From: an uncultured Clostridia bacterium
GTDB lineage: Bacteria > Bacillota > Clostridia > Oscillospirales > Acutalibacteraceae
NCBI GenBank assembly: GCA_947589575.1
Contig: CANQBM010000003.1
Location: 62,001-126,000 of the forward strand
Reading direction: 5' to 3'
Length of the DNA stretch: 64,000 bases
The position numbers and the translations under genes are program-made. Below, one piece after another: positions 1-9,078 of this stretch (the first letter of the stretch is position 1; each line of letters opens with the position of its first letter). The notes under the pieces are model-generated. The model was not told the origin of the DNA. It did no database searches and saw only the letters and a program-made list of their open reading frames with translations.

Positions 1-361
1 ACCTAACAGGAAAGAAGCGCTGAAAATTACAGGAACAGACAACGAAGAAGACGCGGCGTATGCCCTTAAAAAATATTTTGACAAGGTTGTTGTCAAGGTT
101 GACGCTGACGGGTGCATCGGTATTGACAATGGCAATTACTTTTTCTGTCCGAGCGTTAAAAAATTTAAAAATGTTGACTCAACGGGAGCAGGCGACGCCT
201 TTCTTGCGGGATTTATGTACGGAATATTTTATGATTATCCGCTTAAGGACTGCATTGAATTCGGCAACATAACAGGCGGCAAGGCGGTGACACAGGTAGG
301 TGCGCTGAGCGGATATGTTACCGAAAACGAACTCAAAGCATTTAAAGCCGAATATAAATAA
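1..361 (+). CDS. PfkB-family carbohydrate kinase (3' part)
   Basis: This is the C-terminal 119 codons of an ATP-dependent sugar or nucleoside kinase of the ribokinase/PfkB family; the start lies before the window. The reading frame begins at base 2. The family's signature is visible as DSTGAGDAFLAGF near bases 175-215, which holds the anion hole (GAGD) and the catalytic Asp. The following helix (GNITGGKAVTQVGA) and the end are typical of the fold. The substrate cannot be named from this part; fructose, ribose or a nucleoside are all possible. The gene ends at a strong bidirectional terminator shared with the convergent lipoprotein gene. Confidence 0.9.
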   Translation, partial: PNRKEALKITGTDNEEDAAYALKKYFDKVVVKVDADGCIGIDNGNYFFCPSVKKFKNVDSTGAGDAFLAGFMYGIFYDYPLKDCIEFGNITGGKAVTQVGALSGYVTENELKAFKAEYK

Positions 362-402
362 ACAAAGGAACTGTTTCACAAAAGTGAGACAGTTCCTTTG
401 TT
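361..402. terminator. Bidirectional terminator between pfkB-like and lipoprotein genes
   Basis: A near-perfect inverted repeat, AACAAAGGAACTGT paired with ACAGTTCCTTTGTT, closes on a short loop and has A and T tracts on its two sides. It lies exactly between two convergent genes and should stop transcription from both. Confidence 0.9.
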
Positions 403-403
403 A

Positions 404-2026
404 TTACGAATTATTATAGTCGATATATTTTTCCCAGTATGCCCGCTCGATTGATGACACACTCGGAAAAACCTTTCTGATAGTCTTGCACAAAAATACG
501 GCTTTTTTGTTGGCAGTCCCGCTTTTCAGCCAATCGGGCATTCCCTCGTTTTCATTTGTTTCGCAAAGGAATTGAAATGTTTCCGCCATATCCTCGTCAG
601 CATTTGTCATTGCGTAATAACTTACAAAATAATCATTATTCACTTCTTCGGCATCGGGGTTATATTCTATTCCGTCGTTTAATTCTTCCCAAAGAGCGTA
701 AAAATTTTCACCCCTGTCGTTATAATAATTATTTATCCGCTCATATATAAGGTGCATCATTTCATGATAAACTATATTTTTAGTAAAGCCATCGGTTGCA
801 AAAGTGATTTCAAAATGCTCAAAAGTAAACGCAAAGGCATTTATTGTACCGCCAATATCCTTAACAATATTTATATTAAAATCATAACCGCCGTCTAAGT
901 CGGAATACATTTCGGTAATAAAATTATCGGGAAATACAGATAACCCGTCATCAAGCTGATTTAACAGAAGATAGAGTTCAAGCGGTTTTACACCGTATGA
1001 AATTTCATAATCGGAATAATCAATTTTTTTGTCAACATAAACATTAATTGTATATTTATTCTTTATATCATCAATCAGGCTGTTATTTTCCCTGCTGAAA
1101 TCCTCCTCTGTCATTGCCCTAACATCAATGCTGCTGTTAACCGGCTCTGCACTGTATTCCCAAATATAAGGAATATACGAAGGTTCTTCGCCCTTTGAAT
1201 TTGAATATTCAAATATTACGCATACGTATTTATCATTTAACGCGGCAACGGCGGGGTTAACATAAACACCCTGCTCTGACACTTCGGTTTTTACTTTGTT
1301 GATACAAATAGCTTTTTCATAGTCATTAACTGAAAAATCAAGGCTCTTACCGTTGCTTTTGTATTTTACACAAAGCATTATTTTGCCGAAGCTGTCGAGA
1401 ATTTGGTCACTGTCGGTTCTGTCAACAAAAGCATATTGAGGATTATCATAGAATACACAGATTTTCATTTTATTCTCATAGTCGGCTGTATAGTCGTCAT
1501 AATAACCGAAACTACCGTTTACAAACGGCGATTTCTTTGCCTTTTCTTCCAGCTCTTCGCCCGAATAATATTTATATTCAACCTCATCTATTTTATTGAA
1601 ATTAAAATCATATATTATGCCCTTTTCTCTATTCACATCAATAACTGCTATTTTGTCTTTGTCGTAAAAACGGGCGTCGTTTATTTCCATTTGCTTACTA
1701 TCCGTTAAGCTTTTTTTTAAAATAATTTTTTCCTCTTTTAAATTATACAAAACCAAATAATATATATTTAAATCATTATCGGTTAATTTAGTTGAAAAAA
1801 TCAAAATATTGTCACCGGAAATATCAACAGAAAGAGGGTATGTTTTTTCATCAAACAAATTCTTTATTTCTGTAAGTCCGGGATATTTTGTTGCAATATC
1901 CGTTGAAGTGAGCTTTGTATTATCTTTAGTATGGTTTTCGTTAACGGAGGACGTTACCGAACAGCCGTTTAGAAATATAATTGCAACAGCCAGAAAAAGC
2001 GAAAATAAAGCTTTGATATTTTTCAT
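404..2026 (-). CDS. Putative lipoprotein with HExxH metallopeptidase motif
   Basis: A predicted secreted lipoprotein of about 540 residues. The N-terminus is a basic, hydrophobic signal with the lipobox FLNGC near residue 20, so it should be lipidated and displayed outside the membrane. Late in the protein (about residue 421) there is HEMMH followed roughly 55 residues later by DEDMAE, the arrangement of a gluzincin-type zinc protease (HExxH plus a distal Glu); protease activity is inferred. The first 400 residues match no family I recognise. I chose the ATG at 2026 over a GTG at 2035 because AGAGGTGG is well placed for it. The ATG overlaps the cca stop codon (ATGA), implying translational coupling. 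Confidence 0.7.
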   Translation of the reverse strand: MKNIKALFSLFLAVAIIFLNGCSVTSSVNENHTKDNTKLTSTDIATKYPGLTEIKNLFDEKTYPLSVDISGDNILIFSTKLTDNDLNIYYLVLYNLKEEKIILKKSLTDSKQMEINDARFYDKDKIAVIDVNREKGIIYDFNFNKIDEVEYKYYSGEELEEKAKKSPFVNGSFGYYDDYTADYENKMKICVFYDNPQYAFVDRTDSDQILDSFGKIMLCVKYKSNGKSLDFSVNDYEKAICINKVKTEVSEQGVYVNPAVAALNDKYVCVIFEYSNSKGEEPSYIPYIWEYSAEPVNSSIDVRAMTEEDFSRENNSLIDDIKNKYTINVYVDKKIDYSDYEISYGVKPLELYLLLNQLDDGLSVFPDNFITEMYSDLDGGYDFNINIVKDIGGTINAFAFTFEHFEITFATDGFTKNIVYHEMMHLIYERINNYYNDRGENFYALWEELNDGIEYNPDAEEVNNDYFVSYYAMTNADEDMAETFQFLCETNENEGMPDWLKSGTANKKAVFLCKTIRKVFPSVSSIERAYWEKYIDYNNS

Positions 2027-3354
2027 AATATCCACCTCTTGACATACGAAATCAACTCGTCCTTTTCATTAACCAATTCATTATTAATTACTTTATCAAT
2101 AAGCGTATTTAAAGCATTTCCGACTTCTTTGCCTTTAAGACCTAATGATAACATATCATTTCCGTTCACAGCCAAATCTTTTACTCTAAAAGGTTCGCCT
2201 TCAGCAATAATCTCGTCAAGCACGGCTTGAGTTATGTCAAGATTAATCAGCTCCCACTGTGTCATCTGCGGATTTTGCGCCAGCTTATCGGCGCGCTTAA
2301 CCTCAATCAAATCACGCAGATTTTTCTCGCCCGCTTTAGAAAGGCACTTTTTTATTTTCTTTTTTTCTGTACCGATGTGCATATCGTGAATCGGAACAAG
2401 AAACATTACCCGGTCATATATTTCATTTGGCGCTTTAAGACGTTTTAAAATATTTTCCGCGTAAACAGCGCTGATTTTCTGATGGCCTTTAAAATGGTCT
2501 GTACCGTTTTCATCAGTAGTTTTTGAATAAGCCTTGCCTATATCATGAAGAAGCATTGTTATTCGCAGCGCCAAATCTTTAGGCGACTGCTCAACTGATT
2601 TGCAGGTATGCTCCCAAACATCGTAAATATGCCATTTTGTATTCTGAGATATATTAAAAATCGGCTCAAGCTCCGGAATGACAACCGCGATAATTTCCCT
2701 GTACTCCATAAGAACATTGAAAACATTATCCCCCGTTAAAAGTTTTGAAAGCTCGGTAAAAATACGCTCTAAGGATACGTTTTTTAAAAGTTCCTTATTT
2801 TTATAAATTGCTTTTTTAGTCTCATCTTCAATGTTAAATGAAAGAACGGAGGCAAAGCGGATTGCCCTCATAATCCTAAGCGCATCCTCATTAAACCGCT
2901 TATCTGGATCTCCGACCGCTCTGATAATTTTATTGTCAATATCCTCTTTTCCGCCGAAAATATCTACTGTTCCCACGCTGTCATTATATGCAATCGCATT
3001 TACTGTGAAGTCGCGTCTTGCTAAATCCTCACTTAAGCTTTTTACAAATCTGACATTTTCGGGGTGACGGTTGTCCTTATAGTCTCCGTCTGTTCTGTAA
3101 GTTGTAACCTCAAAGGCATCACCGTTAAAAAGTACGGTAACCGTTCCGTGCTTTAGTCCTGTTTCAATAAATTTTATATTATTATTACTTAATGCCTTTT
3201 CAAGCTCACCGGGTGTTGCAGATGTGGTTATGTCAACATCGCCACAGGGTCTTTTCATAATACAATCACGAACACAGCCGCCGACAAAAAAAGCCTCATA
3301 TCCGGCGTCTTCCAGAACAGAAATAACTGCTTTCGCATTTTTGGATATTGTCAT
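2023..3354 (-). CDS. cca: CCA tRNA nucleotidyltransferase with HD domain
   Basis: Class II CCA-adding enzyme, which builds or repairs the 3' CCA end of tRNAs from CTP and ATP. The nucleotidyltransferase head shows FFVGGCVRD (residues 22-30) and the catalytic carboxylates GDVD (38-41), then RRDFTVNAIAYN and EDALRIMRAIRFA of the neck/body. The C-terminal half carries an HD phosphohydrolase motif (LLHDIGKAY), as in many bacterial CCA enzymes with added phosphatase/phosphodiesterase activity. Length (443 residues) is normal. It is followed with an ATGA overlap by the lipoprotein gene. Confidence 0.95.
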   Translation of the reverse strand: MTISKNAKAVISVLEDAGYEAFFVGGCVRDCIMKRPCGDVDITTSATPGELEKALSNNNIKFIETGLKHGTVTVLFNGDAFEVTTYRTDGDYKDNRHPENVRFVKSLSEDLARRDFTVNAIAYNDSVGTVDIFGGKEDIDNKIIRAVGDPDKRFNEDALRIMRAIRFASVLSFNIEDETKKAIYKNKELLKNVSLERIFTELSKLLTGDNVFNVLMEYREIIAVVIPELEPIFNISQNTKWHIYDVWEHTCKSVEQSPKDLALRITMLLHDIGKAYSKTTDENGTDHFKGHQKISAVYAENILKRLKAPNEIYDRVMFLVPIHDMHIGTEKKKIKKCLSKAGEKNLRDLIEVKRADKLAQNPQMTQWELINLDITQAVLDEIIAEGEPFRVKDLAVNGNDMLSLGLKGKEVGNALNTLIDKVINNELVNEKDELISYVKRWIL

Positions 3355-3383
3355 AAACCCACCTGCCTTAAATTTCTATGTGT

Positions 3384-3412
3384 ATTTTAACATAAAAAAA
3401 ATAATAATACAA
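3384..3412 (-). promoter_or_regulatory. Candidate sigma-A promoter for cca
   Basis: On the minus strand TTGTAT (3412-3407) and TAAAAT (3389-3384) are separated by 17 bases, upstream of the cca start at 3354. It overlaps the start region of the divergent gene at 3415. Confidence 0.55.
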
Positions 3413-3414
3413 TT

Positions 3415-3780
3415 ATGAGATATTTTTTCAATTATTTGATTGCCGCATTAATCGGCGGGTTCGGATACTGCCTGATAGAAATCATTTACAGAGGCAGAAC
3501 GCATTATTCCATGTTTTTTGCGGGAGCAATGGTTTTGAGCGCTTTCTATTATATAAGCAACAATTATCATCTTCCCCTCTGGCAGAAATGCTTTGCGGGA
3601 ATGATTATTATAACGGGAATAGAACTTGTTTTCGGCATTGTGTTTAATATTATTTTAAAAGAAAATGTGTGGGACTATTCAAACGTACCGATGAATTTTT
3701 TAGGGCAGATATGCGTGCCGTTTTCGCTGATTTGGTTTGCGCTTTCGGGCGTAACATTTAAAATTTTGGAAAAGATATAA
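3415..3780 (+). CDS. Small multi-pass membrane protein, PF06541-like (CmpB)
   Basis: A 121-residue membrane protein with about four hydrophobic segments. The pattern (G..GYCLIEIIYRGRTHYSMF near the start and NFLGQICVPFSLIW near the end) resembles the family annotated as putative ABC-transporter type IV (CmpB-like). The role is not established for this family. There is no recognisable ribosome-binding site before the ATG and an in-frame stop 24 bases upstream rules out a longer ORF from ATG, so translation may be leaderless or from a very short leader. It is divergent from cca and ends at a hairpin terminator. Confidence 0.7.
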   Translation: MRYFFNYLIAALIGGFGYCLIEIIYRGRTHYSMFFAGAMVLSAFYYISNNYHLPLWQKCFAGMIIITGIELVFGIVFNIILKENVWDYSNVPMNFLGQICVPFSLIWFALSGVTFKILEKI

Positions 3781-3812
3781 AAAAGGCAGGTCGTTGTGAC
3801 CTGCACTTTTTA
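3781..3812. terminator. Bidirectional terminator
   Basis: GCAGGTC (3786-3792) pairs with GACCTGC (3798-3804), flanked by an A tract and a T tract. It sits between the convergent small membrane protein gene and the ABC permease gene and overlaps the permease stop codon. Confidence 0.85.
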
Positions 3813-4433
3813 TATCTCACGTTTTTTGTAGGCGTTAACCGATAATAAAATGGAAACGATTATCATAATCACAGCGATAACCGCAAATAAAAACGCATTT
3901 TTTTGCGGAGTAAAAGCACCCTCGATCAACGTGCCACTTGATATATTTTTTGCGTTTATAATAGTTATTGATGATGCCAGCACCGCAATAATTATCATAT
4001 TGATAACTCTCCCTTTAATGTATCCGAATTTATATACAACAGGAAAAACAACAATCGGTGACATCGTACCGCAAAAGAGCATAATTGACATTAAACTTAA
4101 TAAATCCAAAATATCAAAGCCGAAAACAAAAAAGGAAACCACTCCCTCAAGCAGTATTACCGGCGTAATAATTATAAATAAAAGCAGATATTTTTCGCAC
4201 ACGACTGTTACTCTGCTAACCGGCAACAATAACTCGTATTTATTCCACTTGTATGCCTCGTCATAAGCAATCGTATTTATCGGTATTATTGAAACTATTG
4301 CTATTGAATAATATAAAAAATACGTTGATTTCCCCGAAAACATGGAAATTGCCAAAAACAGCGCCGAAACAGCAAGCAATAATAAACAATGCTTTTTTAT
4401 TATCATAAAATCTTTAATTAATAAACCTCTCAT
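3810..4433 (-). CDS. ABC-2 type transporter permease
   Basis: A 207-residue integral membrane protein with about six hydrophobic helices, starting MRGLLIKDFMIIKKH, which fits the short ABC-2 permease family (ABC2_membrane_5 type). It should form the channel of an ABC transporter with the ATPase encoded just upstream, to which it is coupled by an ATGA overlap at 4430-4433. The substrate is unknown; GntR/YtrA-linked systems of this kind often respond to cell-wall-active compounds, but that is inference from family context. Confidence 0.85.
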   Translation of the reverse strand: MRGLLIKDFMIIKKHCLLLLAVSALFLAISMFSGKSTYFLYYSIAIVSIIPINTIAYDEAYKWNKYELLLPVSRVTVVCEKYLLLFIIITPVILLEGVVSFFVFGFDILDLLSLMSIMLFCGTMSPIVVFPVVYKFGYIKGRVINMIIIAVLASSITIINAKNISSGTLIEGAFTPQKNAFLFAVIAVIMIIVSILLSVNAYKKREI

Positions 4434-5266
4434 TTCTTATACCCTCTTATCATATATACAAATAAATCCTCAAGATTTACCGGCGTTACATTCATATTTT
4501 CCTTTACGGCATTCTTTTTAATCACGGCGCTGATTGAGTAGTCTGTTCTGCGTACTCCGAGTACTGCTGATTTATCAATGCTGTTAAATGTATTTTCGTC
4601 GCACCTGAGAACACAGCAGTTATTGACAAGCTCATCCTTTTCCTCAAATAAAATAAGTCTGCCATTGTGCATAAAAGCTATATAATCGCAAAGCTTTTCA
4701 AGGTCGCTGATAATGTGTGACGATATTAAAATCGAGTGATTTTCTTCCCTTGTAAATTCATAAAAAATATCAAGTATTTCATCACGCACAACCGGGTCGA
4801 GTCCGCCTGTTGCCTCGTCGAGAATAAGAAACTTTGCGCCGTGCGAAAGCGCGCAGGCAATATAAAGCTTCATTTTCATTCCCCTTGAATATTCTTTTAT
4901 TTTTTTATCGTCCGGAAGATGAAATTTTTTAATCAGAGAAAAATACTCGTTTTCATTCCAGCGGTGATAAATATTTTTAAAAACGCGGTTTGTTTCCTTT
5001 GCATTAAGACATTCCGGCAGACCGTTTTCCTCCATAACTACTCCTATGTCGTCCTTAGAACAAATTTTATAATCCTTGCCGAGTACCTTTATTGTTCCGC
5101 TGTCTTTTTTAATCATATCAAGTATAAGTTTAACAGTCGTGCTTTTTCCCGCACCGTTCTCACCTACCAAGCCCAAAATATATCCGCTTTCAAGCGTAAA
5201 GTTAATATTGTCAATTTTAAATTCCTTATACGATTTGCACAAATCTTTTACTTCAACAGCGTTCAA
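4430..5266 (-). CDS. ABC transporter ATP-binding protein
   Basis: A 278-residue cytoplasmic ATPase. Walker A is GENGAGKST (about 35-43), the signature motif appears as the variant SRGMKMKLYIACAL, and Walker B is FLILDEATGGLDP with the catalytic Glu. The H-loop is ISSHIISD. The C-terminal 70 residues are an accessory region common in ABC-2 exporters. It is the middle gene of a GntR-ATPase-permease operon: two bases separate it from the regulator and it overlaps the permease gene. Confidence 0.93.
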   Translation of the reverse strand: MNAVEVKDLCKSYKEFKIDNINFTLESGYILGLVGENGAGKSTTVKLILDMIKKDSGTIKVLGKDYKICSKDDIGVVMEENGLPECLNAKETNRVFKNIYHRWNENEYFSLIKKFHLPDDKKIKEYSRGMKMKLYIACALSHGAKFLILDEATGGLDPVVRDEILDIFYEFTREENHSILISSHIISDLEKLCDYIAFMHNGRLILFEEKDELVNNCCVLRCDENTFNSIDKSAVLGVRRTDYSISAVIKKNAVKENMNVTPVNLEDLFVYMIRGYKK

Positions 5267-5268
5267 GA

Positions 5269-5640
5269 TTATTCCTCCTCCATAATATCAATCATATCAA
5301 TAATATCCCGCTTAGTTAGATTACAGCTTGAGGCAAGCTGAATTATTTTATTAATGTATTCCTCTATTTTTTTCAGATTTTCCTCTCTTAAAAGCTCGGT
5401 ATTTTTATGCGCCACAAAGCACCCCTTGCCCGCTACCGTATAAATATATCCGTCACGCTCAAGTTCGTCATAAGCCCTTTTGGTAGTAATAACGCTTATT
5501 CTCAAATCCTTAGCAAGATTTCTTATTGACGGCAAAGACTCATCTTCATTTAATGAAGAATTTATAATCTGCGCCTTTATCTGATTATATATCTGTTCAT
5601 AAATCGGCATACCGCCCCTGTTATCTATAAATATTTTCAA
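5269..5640 (-). CDS. GntR-family (YtrA-like) transcriptional regulator
   Basis: A 123-residue regulator with an N-terminal winged helix (GGMPIYEQIYNQIKAQII through SIRNLAKDLRISVITTKRAYDELERDGYIYTVAGKGCFV) and a short helical tail instead of a large effector domain, the layout of the YtrA subfamily. These usually repress their own ABC transporter operon. I chose the TTG at 5640, 8-10 bases after a GGCGGTGA/AGAGG ribosome-binding site; the longer frame to 5697 would begin inside the promoter. A palindromic operator overlaps the -10 element. Confidence 0.88.
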   Translation of the reverse strand: MKIFIDNRGGMPIYEQIYNQIKAQIINSSLNEDESLPSIRNLAKDLRISVITTKRAYDELERDGYIYTVAGKGCFVAHKNTELLREENLKKIEEYINKIIQLASSCNLTKRDIIDMIDIMEEE

Positions 5641-5664
5641 CCTCTCACCGCCTTGATTTAATAT

Positions 5665-5704
5665 TGTATATATACAGTATATACAGTTAACACACACTTG
5701 TCAA
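5665..5704 (-). promoter_or_regulatory. Promoter and operator of the GntR-ABC operon
   Basis: Minus-strand TTGACA (5704-5699) and TATACT (5681-5676) are spaced by 17 bases, a near-consensus sigma-A promoter. A 21-base imperfect palindrome (arms TGTATATA and TATATACA, 5665-5685) covers the -10 element. This is where the GntR protein most likely binds to repress the operon. Confidence 0.8.
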
Positions 5705-5707
5705 TAG

Positions 5708-5745
5708 TAAAATAAAAAATCCGGGCGGATATTACCGCCCGAACA
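5708..5745 (-). terminator. Terminator after the small membrane protein gene
   Basis: CGGGCGG (5722-5728) and CCGCCCG (5735-5741) form a GC-rich hairpin followed on the minus strand by a run of T residues. It ends the upstream operon just before the GntR promoter. Confidence 0.9.
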
Positions 5746-5751
5746 AAAAGA

Positions 5752-6141
5752 TTATTTAAAAATAATTTTTACAGGATTCTCTTTATTATATTTTTCAAGC
5801 TCGGACAAAAGCTGTTTTAGCTCGTCCTCGTTAAGAGGCTCCCGCTCTTCGGGATAATCCCAGCGTTCAAAGGGATTTTCACGGGCGCAGAGCATTTTAC
5901 CGTCCGAAAGCGTCCACGGAAAAGCCAAAATTTTTCTCTTATTTTTAACATAATACAGAACACCGGATCTGCCTTTGGAAACATTTTTAAAAAATATTAA
6001 ACCCTTGGCCTCTTTCATAATTATACGCACCTGCTGGTCAGGCGGAAGATTGCGAAACTGTCTGCGGTTTATGAGCGGAAAAATTATAATTCCTAAAACG
6101 AGGACAACTGCAGCTATTATAATAACCTGTGTTGCTGTCAT
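5752..6141 (-). CDS. Hypothetical single-pass membrane protein
   Basis: A 129-residue protein with one N-terminal membrane helix (TATQVIIIAAVVLVLGIIIFP) and a cytoplasmic domain rich in aromatic and basic residues, including GRSGVLYYVKNKRKILAFPW. I do not recognise the family. It starts two bases after the GH38 stop codon and is the last gene of that run, ending at a strong terminator. Confidence 0.7.
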   Translation of the reverse strand: MTATQVIIIAAVVLVLGIIIFPLINRRQFRNLPPDQQVRIIMKEAKGLIFFKNVSKGRSGVLYYVKNKRKILAFPWTLSDGKMLCARENPFERWDYPEEREPLNEDELKQLLSELEKYNKENPVKIIFK

Positions 6142-6143
6142 TA

Positions 6144-9065
6144 CTATACTCCTATTGTAATAATTTCAAACGGCTTATATTCAATAACATCGGTTTCCTT
6201 TTCAACATCTTCAAGCATATTTAGAAGTTTAACCTTTTTGTCAAGCTTAATTCTTCCCCGTCTGCCGTCCTGCTCCGAGAGTCTGATAACTGTCATTTTA
6301 CCGTCCTCGGATTTTTTCATCGCCTGCAAATAAAGGGGCGCATATGAATTGCCGTCATATTCGGCGTCCGCTTTTATAAGCGGAATATTATACTGGAAAG
6401 CGATATTGTTAATACCGGCGTCAAAAGCGTTTTTGCTGTGAGGCATAATCATATAGCAGAAATTGTGATAACCCATATCGCTTGTTACGTCAGGTCTGAT
6501 TGTCGCGCGAAGGAGTGAGAGAGACATAATATTATTTTCAAAGCCGATACCATATTTACCGTCATTGATAAGAGCAATACCGCCGTCCGTTTCCGCAAGG
6601 TCAGCCCACTTGTGATGGCAGGTTTCAAACCTTGCCTGCTGCCAAGAAGTGTTCCTGTGTGTATCCCTCTCAATAAAGCCTGCCGAGGTATCACACAAAG
6701 CTTTTCGTGTTAATACGTTACAGCCAAACTCAGCTTTAGCGAGCTTATGCTTTTCGTTCCAGTCAACAATATTTTCAACCTCAATGCCCCTACTTCTTCT
6801 GAACACACGCACAAGCATAGTCCAAACAGATTTATCTGTTTTAAGAACAGTTTTAAAGGTTGCGCTTTCACCGTCCCGCTCGCATAGCGCAAGAGGCTCG
6901 CTTACTTTAATTTCAATCTGTTTATCCTTATAATTAGGAAGAATATCCCACGCGTCATAATTTCCGGGGCAGTCGGTATATATTTTCAGCTTGTTGAAAT
7001 CGCCGTCAACCCACTGTCTGTCAATCTCCTTATCATAAAGTGAGGATATTGAACCGTCAGAGTTAAAAATAATTGAGTAGTACGGCGTTTCAACAGTATC
7101 ACCGACAGTTATCCATTCGCCGCTGAACCTTGTTGTTCTCAGGCTTGCGGAAGAAAGTGCAGGAATATTCGGAATGATCCAGTTACCCTTTACGCCGTAA
7201 CGTGTCGCGGTACCCTTTTTATTCGGTACAAATGTAATTGCGTCACGCTTAAAGTTAAGAGTATTAAAGTATTTTGAACCCGAGCCGATTATTTTATCAA
7301 GCTTCTCCTCAATTTCTTTATAGTCCTCCATTGCGTCCTCATAAACAGGATGAATATGAGAACCCGGAAGAATATCGTGAAACTGGTTAATAAGAAGTTT
7401 TTTATAAAGCTGTGTAATCTCCTGCTGATTATCCTCCCCGCGCAGAACGGAAAGCATTTCCGCATCTCTGAATTTATATTCAAGCCTGCGGTTGGCGCGT
7501 TTCATATTGCTTTTTGTTGTAAATGTTCCTCTGTGCATTTCAAGATAAAGCTCGCCGTCCCACGTTTCAAGCTTATCATTATTTTTCAGATTTCTTTCAA
7601 GAAACTCCGACGCGCCCATATGTTCGCATTTTGGCATAATTGACAGTTTGTCAAACCGGTGCATCAGCTCAATCATTTCCTCTGTACAGCCTGAGCCTCC
7701 GTCGCCGTAGCCAAACATATTCATTGTCTGGCCTCCGCTGTCCTTGTCTATATACGCCTCCCAGTTCTCCTGAATCTGCGACGGCATATTCCAAGTGATA
7801 AAATGTGTAGGCGGAACACAGGCAAGAACGTCCGTGCCGTCAATACCTTTCCATATAAAGTTATTATGCGGAAAACGGTTAGTATCATTCCAAGTTGACA
7901 TCTTATTTGAAACAAAATAGTCAACACCGCTTTTCTTTAAAATCTGCGGTAAAATCCAGCTGTTGCCGAAAACATCGGGTAGCCAGGCATTGTTGACTGT
8001 TTTGCCGAACATTCTCTTATATGTCTGCTGACCGTAAAGGCACTGGCGGATAAGCGACTCGGCAGACGGAACATTACAGTCAGGCTCAACATACATTGCG
8101 CCGACAGGCTCAAACTGACCGTTTGCAACTTTCTCCTTAAGTTCTTCAAAAACTTCGGGATAATACTTTTCAAGCGTTTCATAAACATAAGGCTGTGTAT
8201 GAGTATACTTAAAATCGGGGTATTTATCCATAAGCCTGAGCTGAATCAGGACAGTACGCAGATTTTTCTGAACAGCGTGAATACGTCTCCAGTAATACGC
8301 AATATCAAGGTGCGAATGCGCGATAAGAGCAACATCACCGTTTCCCTTGTAATTATCATTCGCAAAAACAACGTCATTAAGATACTTTTGACACTCCTCA
8401 ACGCCTGTAAGCTCATCGCTTTCAAAGTCAATTAAATTCATAGCGTTATTAAGCTCTCTGTTAAGGAAATTTCTGTAATCCTCACTGAAAAGCTCACTCT
8501 TGGCAACATCAAGCAAAAGCTCAAAATTCCATACCAAATCCTGTACTAGGTGATTAACGGTGCAGATATACGCTCCCTCAAAAATCTGACGGCATCCTCT
8601 TACAGAAAGGGATTCGGGATTACGCTCGTCGTCAGGCTTTGAACGGTTATAGCCCATCATTTCAATATGAAGTGTCTTTTTATCGTCAATATAAGGCGAA
8701 AGGAGCATACGCTCTCTGTTTGGGTCAACACCGCCTACATATTTTCCGTTTACCTTAACGCAGATTTCGGCAGCAGTTTTAAGAGAAAACCAAAGTTCCT
8801 TTCCCTGAAGCTTCTTTGGTATATCAACATCCGCCTTTATAAATGCAGTTCCGTCGGGAGTGAAATACATATCGCCTTTATTAAGCGGTCTGTAATCATC
8901 ACTGTAATACTCAAATTCCATTTCGGAAACCTGACGCGCATCACGTATCTTAAGGTTTTTGATTTCCCATTTGTTATCATATATATGCCGTTTAAGCCAG
9001 CCGAAACGGAGGTCTGTCCACTCCTCAGGTCGCATTGAACGCCTTGTTACTTTAATATGAGCCAC
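6144..9065 (-). CDS. GH38 alpha-mannosidase
   Basis: A 973-residue cytoplasmic glycosidase (no signal peptide) of glycoside hydrolase family 38, which removes alpha-linked mannose. An N-terminal beta domain precedes the catalytic barrel. Zinc ligands are seen in AHSHLDIAYYW (His252, Asp254) and the catalytic nucleophile in NAWLPDVFGNSW (Asp364). The region HQFHDILPGSH, with the further zinc-site His, follows about 210 residues later, then the C-terminal beta domains. It lies 13 bases after the NifU-like gene and two before the small membrane protein gene. A second, dissimilar GH38 lies at 58-61 kb, so the organism likely handles mannose glycans or mannosyl-glycerate type substrates inside the cell. 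Confidence 0.92.
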   Translation of the reverse strand: MAHIKVTRRSMRPEEWTDLRFGWLKRHIYDNKWEIKNLKIRDARQVSEMEFEYYSDDYRPLNKGDMYFTPDGTAFIKADVDIPKKLQGKELWFSLKTAAEICVKVNGKYVGGVDPNRERMLLSPYIDDKKTLHIEMMGYNRSKPDDERNPESLSVRGCRQIFEGAYICTVNHLVQDLVWNFELLLDVAKSELFSEDYRNFLNRELNNAMNLIDFESDELTGVEECQKYLNDVVFANDNYKGNGDVALIAHSHLDIAYYWRRIHAVQKNLRTVLIQLRLMDKYPDFKYTHTQPYVYETLEKYYPEVFEELKEKVANGQFEPVGAMYVEPDCNVPSAESLIRQCLYGQQTYKRMFGKTVNNAWLPDVFGNSWILPQILKKSGVDYFVSNKMSTWNDTNRFPHNNFIWKGIDGTDVLACVPPTHFITWNMPSQIQENWEAYIDKDSGGQTMNMFGYGDGGSGCTEEMIELMHRFDKLSIMPKCEHMGASEFLERNLKNNDKLETWDGELYLEMHRGTFTTKSNMKRANRRLEYKFRDAEMLSVLRGEDNQQEITQLYKKLLINQFHDILPGSHIHPVYEDAMEDYKEIEEKLDKIIGSGSKYFNTLNFKRDAITFVPNKKGTATRYGVKGNWIIPNIPALSSASLRTTRFSGEWITVGDTVETPYYSIIFNSDGSISSLYDKEIDRQWVDGDFNKLKIYTDCPGNYDAWDILPNYKDKQIEIKVSEPLALCERDGESATFKTVLKTDKSVWTMLVRVFRRSRGIEVENIVDWNEKHKLAKAEFGCNVLTRKALCDTSAGFIERDTHRNTSWQQARFETCHHKWADLAETDGGIALINDGKYGIGFENNIMSLSLLRATIRPDVTSDMGYHNFCYMIMPHSKNAFDAGINNIAFQYNIPLIKADAEYDGNSYAPLYLQAMKKSEDGKMTVIRLSEQDGRRGRIKLDKKVKLLNMLEDVEKETDVIEYKPFEIITIGV

Positions 9066-9078
9066 AAATCAAACCTCC

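Noticed and set aside
4919-5341. 140-codon plus-strand ORF across the ATPase and GntR genes
   Set aside because: Antisense to two genes with intact motifs; composition is that of a shadow frame.
5640-5697. Longer N-terminus for the GntR protein
   Set aside because: The extra codons lie on the promoter and operator and the sequence (MCVNCIYCIYTILNQ) is not part of the family.
8667-9038. 123-codon plus-strand ORF inside the GH38 gene
   Set aside because: Antisense shadow of a well-supported glycosidase with no start signal.
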